A DNA stretch of 64,000 nt, taken from positions 2,785,501 to 2,849,500 of the forward strand of contig NC_041788.1 in the NCBI RefSeq assembly GCF_900090045.1, written 5' to 3'. The notes under the pieces are model-generated. The model saw only the letters and a program-made list of their open reading frames with translations, made no database searches and had not been told where the DNA came from. The DNA comes from Plasmodium malariae (Eukaryota; Apicomplexa; Aconoidasida; Haemosporida; Plasmodiidae). Positions 62,301-64,000 of this stretch are shown piece after piece. How positions within the stretch are numbered: position 1 is the stretch's first letter; every line of letters starts with the position of its first letter. The translations under genes and the position numbers were made by a program.

Positions 62301-63017
62301 CTTGAAGCTGAACGGGAAGTACTTCAGAACAACTTGGTAAATTCTGCGCAAGTAGTACTCCTTCGTGCGCGCACTGCCATTGCTACTGTTATTTTCATCT
62401 TCATCGCTGCTCTGCTCTTTACCATACCCACGTGCTTTAACCTCACCCACATCATAATCCTGTTCTTCCTCCTCATAACCTAGCTTTTCCTGTTCGTGCT
62501 CCTCCTCATCATCCTCATTTCCAATATGTGAACACCCTAACTGGACAGTACTATCATAATACATGATGCCCTTTTTTAGACCCCCCTTTACGTTACTCTT
62601 TCTACCTCCATTTATTAACTCTGTCAAACAGTACTCCACGATATTGTTCTCTGTTTCCAACACGTTGAGCTTATCTTTTTTTAAATGTATATCGTACATA
62701 TTTAAAACATACAAATTGTTTTCCTTCTTTATATTCTTTTCCTTAAATTTATTAATATATAAAAATAAGTATTTTGTAGACACTTTTTCTAAATTGCTCT
62801 TTATATCTATTTCAATACTTTTCAAATAATTCTCATTTTCTGTATTTTTGTAACTGTTTATAAACTTATTACTGTAATTCATCTCATCGACAAAATAATC
62901 TTTTTCTTCATAAAACGCTTCCTCCCTCGAGGTAACATTGTTCTCGTTAAAAAATAAATCATCATAGTCGTACAACTCTCCGTACAGTTCCATTATGCTG
63001 CTATTACTTGTGTACAT
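59350..63017 (-). CDS. SYF1: Pre-mRNA-splicing factor SYF1 (XAB2), HAT-repeat protein
   Basis: SYF1/XAB2 is a HAT-repeat scaffold of the Prp19/NTC and intron-binding complex in the active spliceosome. Five exons (63017-60393, 60205-60131, 60022-59897, 59711-59623, 59485-59350) give 1016 residues (human 855). HAT signatures start at about residue 235 (LKYFPFSFKLWYNYIRDS; YERGISLF-like YEKAISIFHYPYLYPIYANY). ISKSYGVHKAREAFEEAIQ, AREICLLYIDMEYKLNEY and QDWREFEALHGNEHTFRDMI (across the exon 3-4 join) match the family's conserved C-terminus, so the four small exons are secure. The phases are 0,0,0,2. An acidic insertion lies at about 170-215. It is tandem with CFAP61 on the minus strand. Confidence 0.95.
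60262..60352. repeat. 24-bp tandem repeat in SYF1 intron 1
   Basis: Three to four copies of TGCATTTATATTTGTATTTGTGTA lie in the intron 60206-60392. Confidence 0.9.
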
Positions 63018-64000
63018 TCACATATATATTTATATATATGTATAATACCATGCACGTATAACGCTACATAAGCGTAATACCATATATATACAATATTATA
63101 TATGTATATTACTATATATTTGTAATATCATACATATGTATAATATTATATATTATTTTGCCCCATGTTGACATTCTTTTTATAGCCTTTTCAAAACGAG
63201 TACTTCATAGGGGCATGGCATCCACAGGATGATGCATAATATACGAGCAAGAGTTATAAAAAGTAAAAATTAAATTAAGTAAAAATTAAATTAAGTTAAA
63301 ATAAAATAAATATTTGGTATAAATAAAATTAAATAAACATAAAATATATTAAAAATAAAAGATCCTATATTTTCTACTACTACGCCCGGTGTTACCTTTT
63401 ACTCTTCTGAATATATAGAACTTTTATTCTTTTCTTGTTTTGCTCTCATTCGATTTTGTAACAAATTGTGAGATTGTAAAAATATTTGTATGTACGCCCT
63501 ATGTACATCGGGTATAAATATGCATACGCCACTGCTTTTCTGTATGCTACATTTGGAAAAGAGTTAACTGTTCATTCTATCTTTTTAATTTTTCAAATTT
63601 CCTCCATATATAGATAAAGTAACAAGTAAAAAAAAAAAAAGAAAAAAGAAGACGAAGATGAAAAAGTAAAAAGTTAAGTGAAAGGTAAGGAACGCTTAAA
63701 ATTTTTGGGTTACCGTTTGCTCCTCGACCGTTTTAATACCAATTATACCTACTTATCTCTATTTTTCGTCCTATTTTTTTTTTTTTTTTTTGAATAAAGC
63801 TCCCTTTAAAATTTATTTTTTTCGATAGAGCAACAAAATGGTGCGGGTGTAAATATGTAAAAGTATTCAAAGTATTCAAAAAGCTATACATATAGTAGTA
63901 TTTGTATATATATATATATATTATATATATACGCATAAATACATATCCGTTTAGGTATTTAAATTTATATACACTTAAGTACAAATATGTTCATTCATAT
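63018..64000. other. Upstream region of SYF1
   Basis: It contains (TA)n-rich sequence at 63020-63150, AAGTAAAAATTAAATTAAG repeats at 63260-63300 and mixed DNA. It is the likely promoter of SYF1. I see no gene to the window end. Confidence 0.45.

Overview
This is nuclear DNA from a malaria parasite (Plasmodium). The evidence is extreme A+T richness, long A and T homopolymers, (AT)n and (TATG)n microsatellites in every intergenic gap, short GT-AG introns with A/T-rich interiors, proteins inflated by Asn, Lys, Asp and Ser tracts, and coding content with close Plasmodium counterparts (a 442-residue SHMT, vacuolar pyrophosphatase VP2). The gene order SF3B3, VP2, NOT4, EF-G-like, MT-A70, SHMT, ATP synthase beta matches, from memory and unchecked, a block of P. 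falciparum chromosome 12. Tract lengths and insertions suggest another species, which I cannot name.

Layout. 1-3376: mostly non-coding, with possible small or partial exons. 3377-8216 (+): splicing factor SF3B3, five exons. 9814-11180 (+): twin CX9C protein of the CHCHD2/MIX17 type, three exons. 12054-13817 (+): PIH1-domain protein, with one likely GC-AG intron. 15287-14580 (-): a 72-residue Stm1/SERBP1-like protein. 16136-17151 (+): an 84-residue four-exon protein with a C-terminal hydrophobic segment. 21540-17974 (-): K+-independent proton pyrophosphatase VP2. 26066-31118 (+): CCR4-NOT E3 ligase NOT4, frame broken at a 20-A tract. 35768-32430 (-): EF-G-type organellar GTPase. 37660-40683 (+): METTL14-type MT-A70 protein carrying DPPW. 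42586-44415 (+): SHMT, whose first exon is just ATG. 46238-47884 (+): mitochondrial ATP synthase beta. 58182-48853 (-): a 14-exon CFAP61 homologue, frame broken in a 21-bp coding repeat. 63017-59350 (-): spliceosomal SYF1/XAB2.

Together the genes cover pre-mRNA splicing (SF3B3, SYF1), mRNA modification and turnover (METTL14, NOT4), translation (Stm1-like, EF-G-like), mitochondrial function (CHCH protein, ATP synthase beta), one-carbon metabolism (SHMT), membrane energetics (VP2) and axoneme biology (CFAP61, possibly the PIH1 protein). The least routine items are the CFAP61 homologue, which I rebuilt exon by exon, its two-base frame break and intronic 34-bp array of GTGCAC palindromes, the DPPW motif in a METTL14-type protein, and several tiny multi-exon genes.
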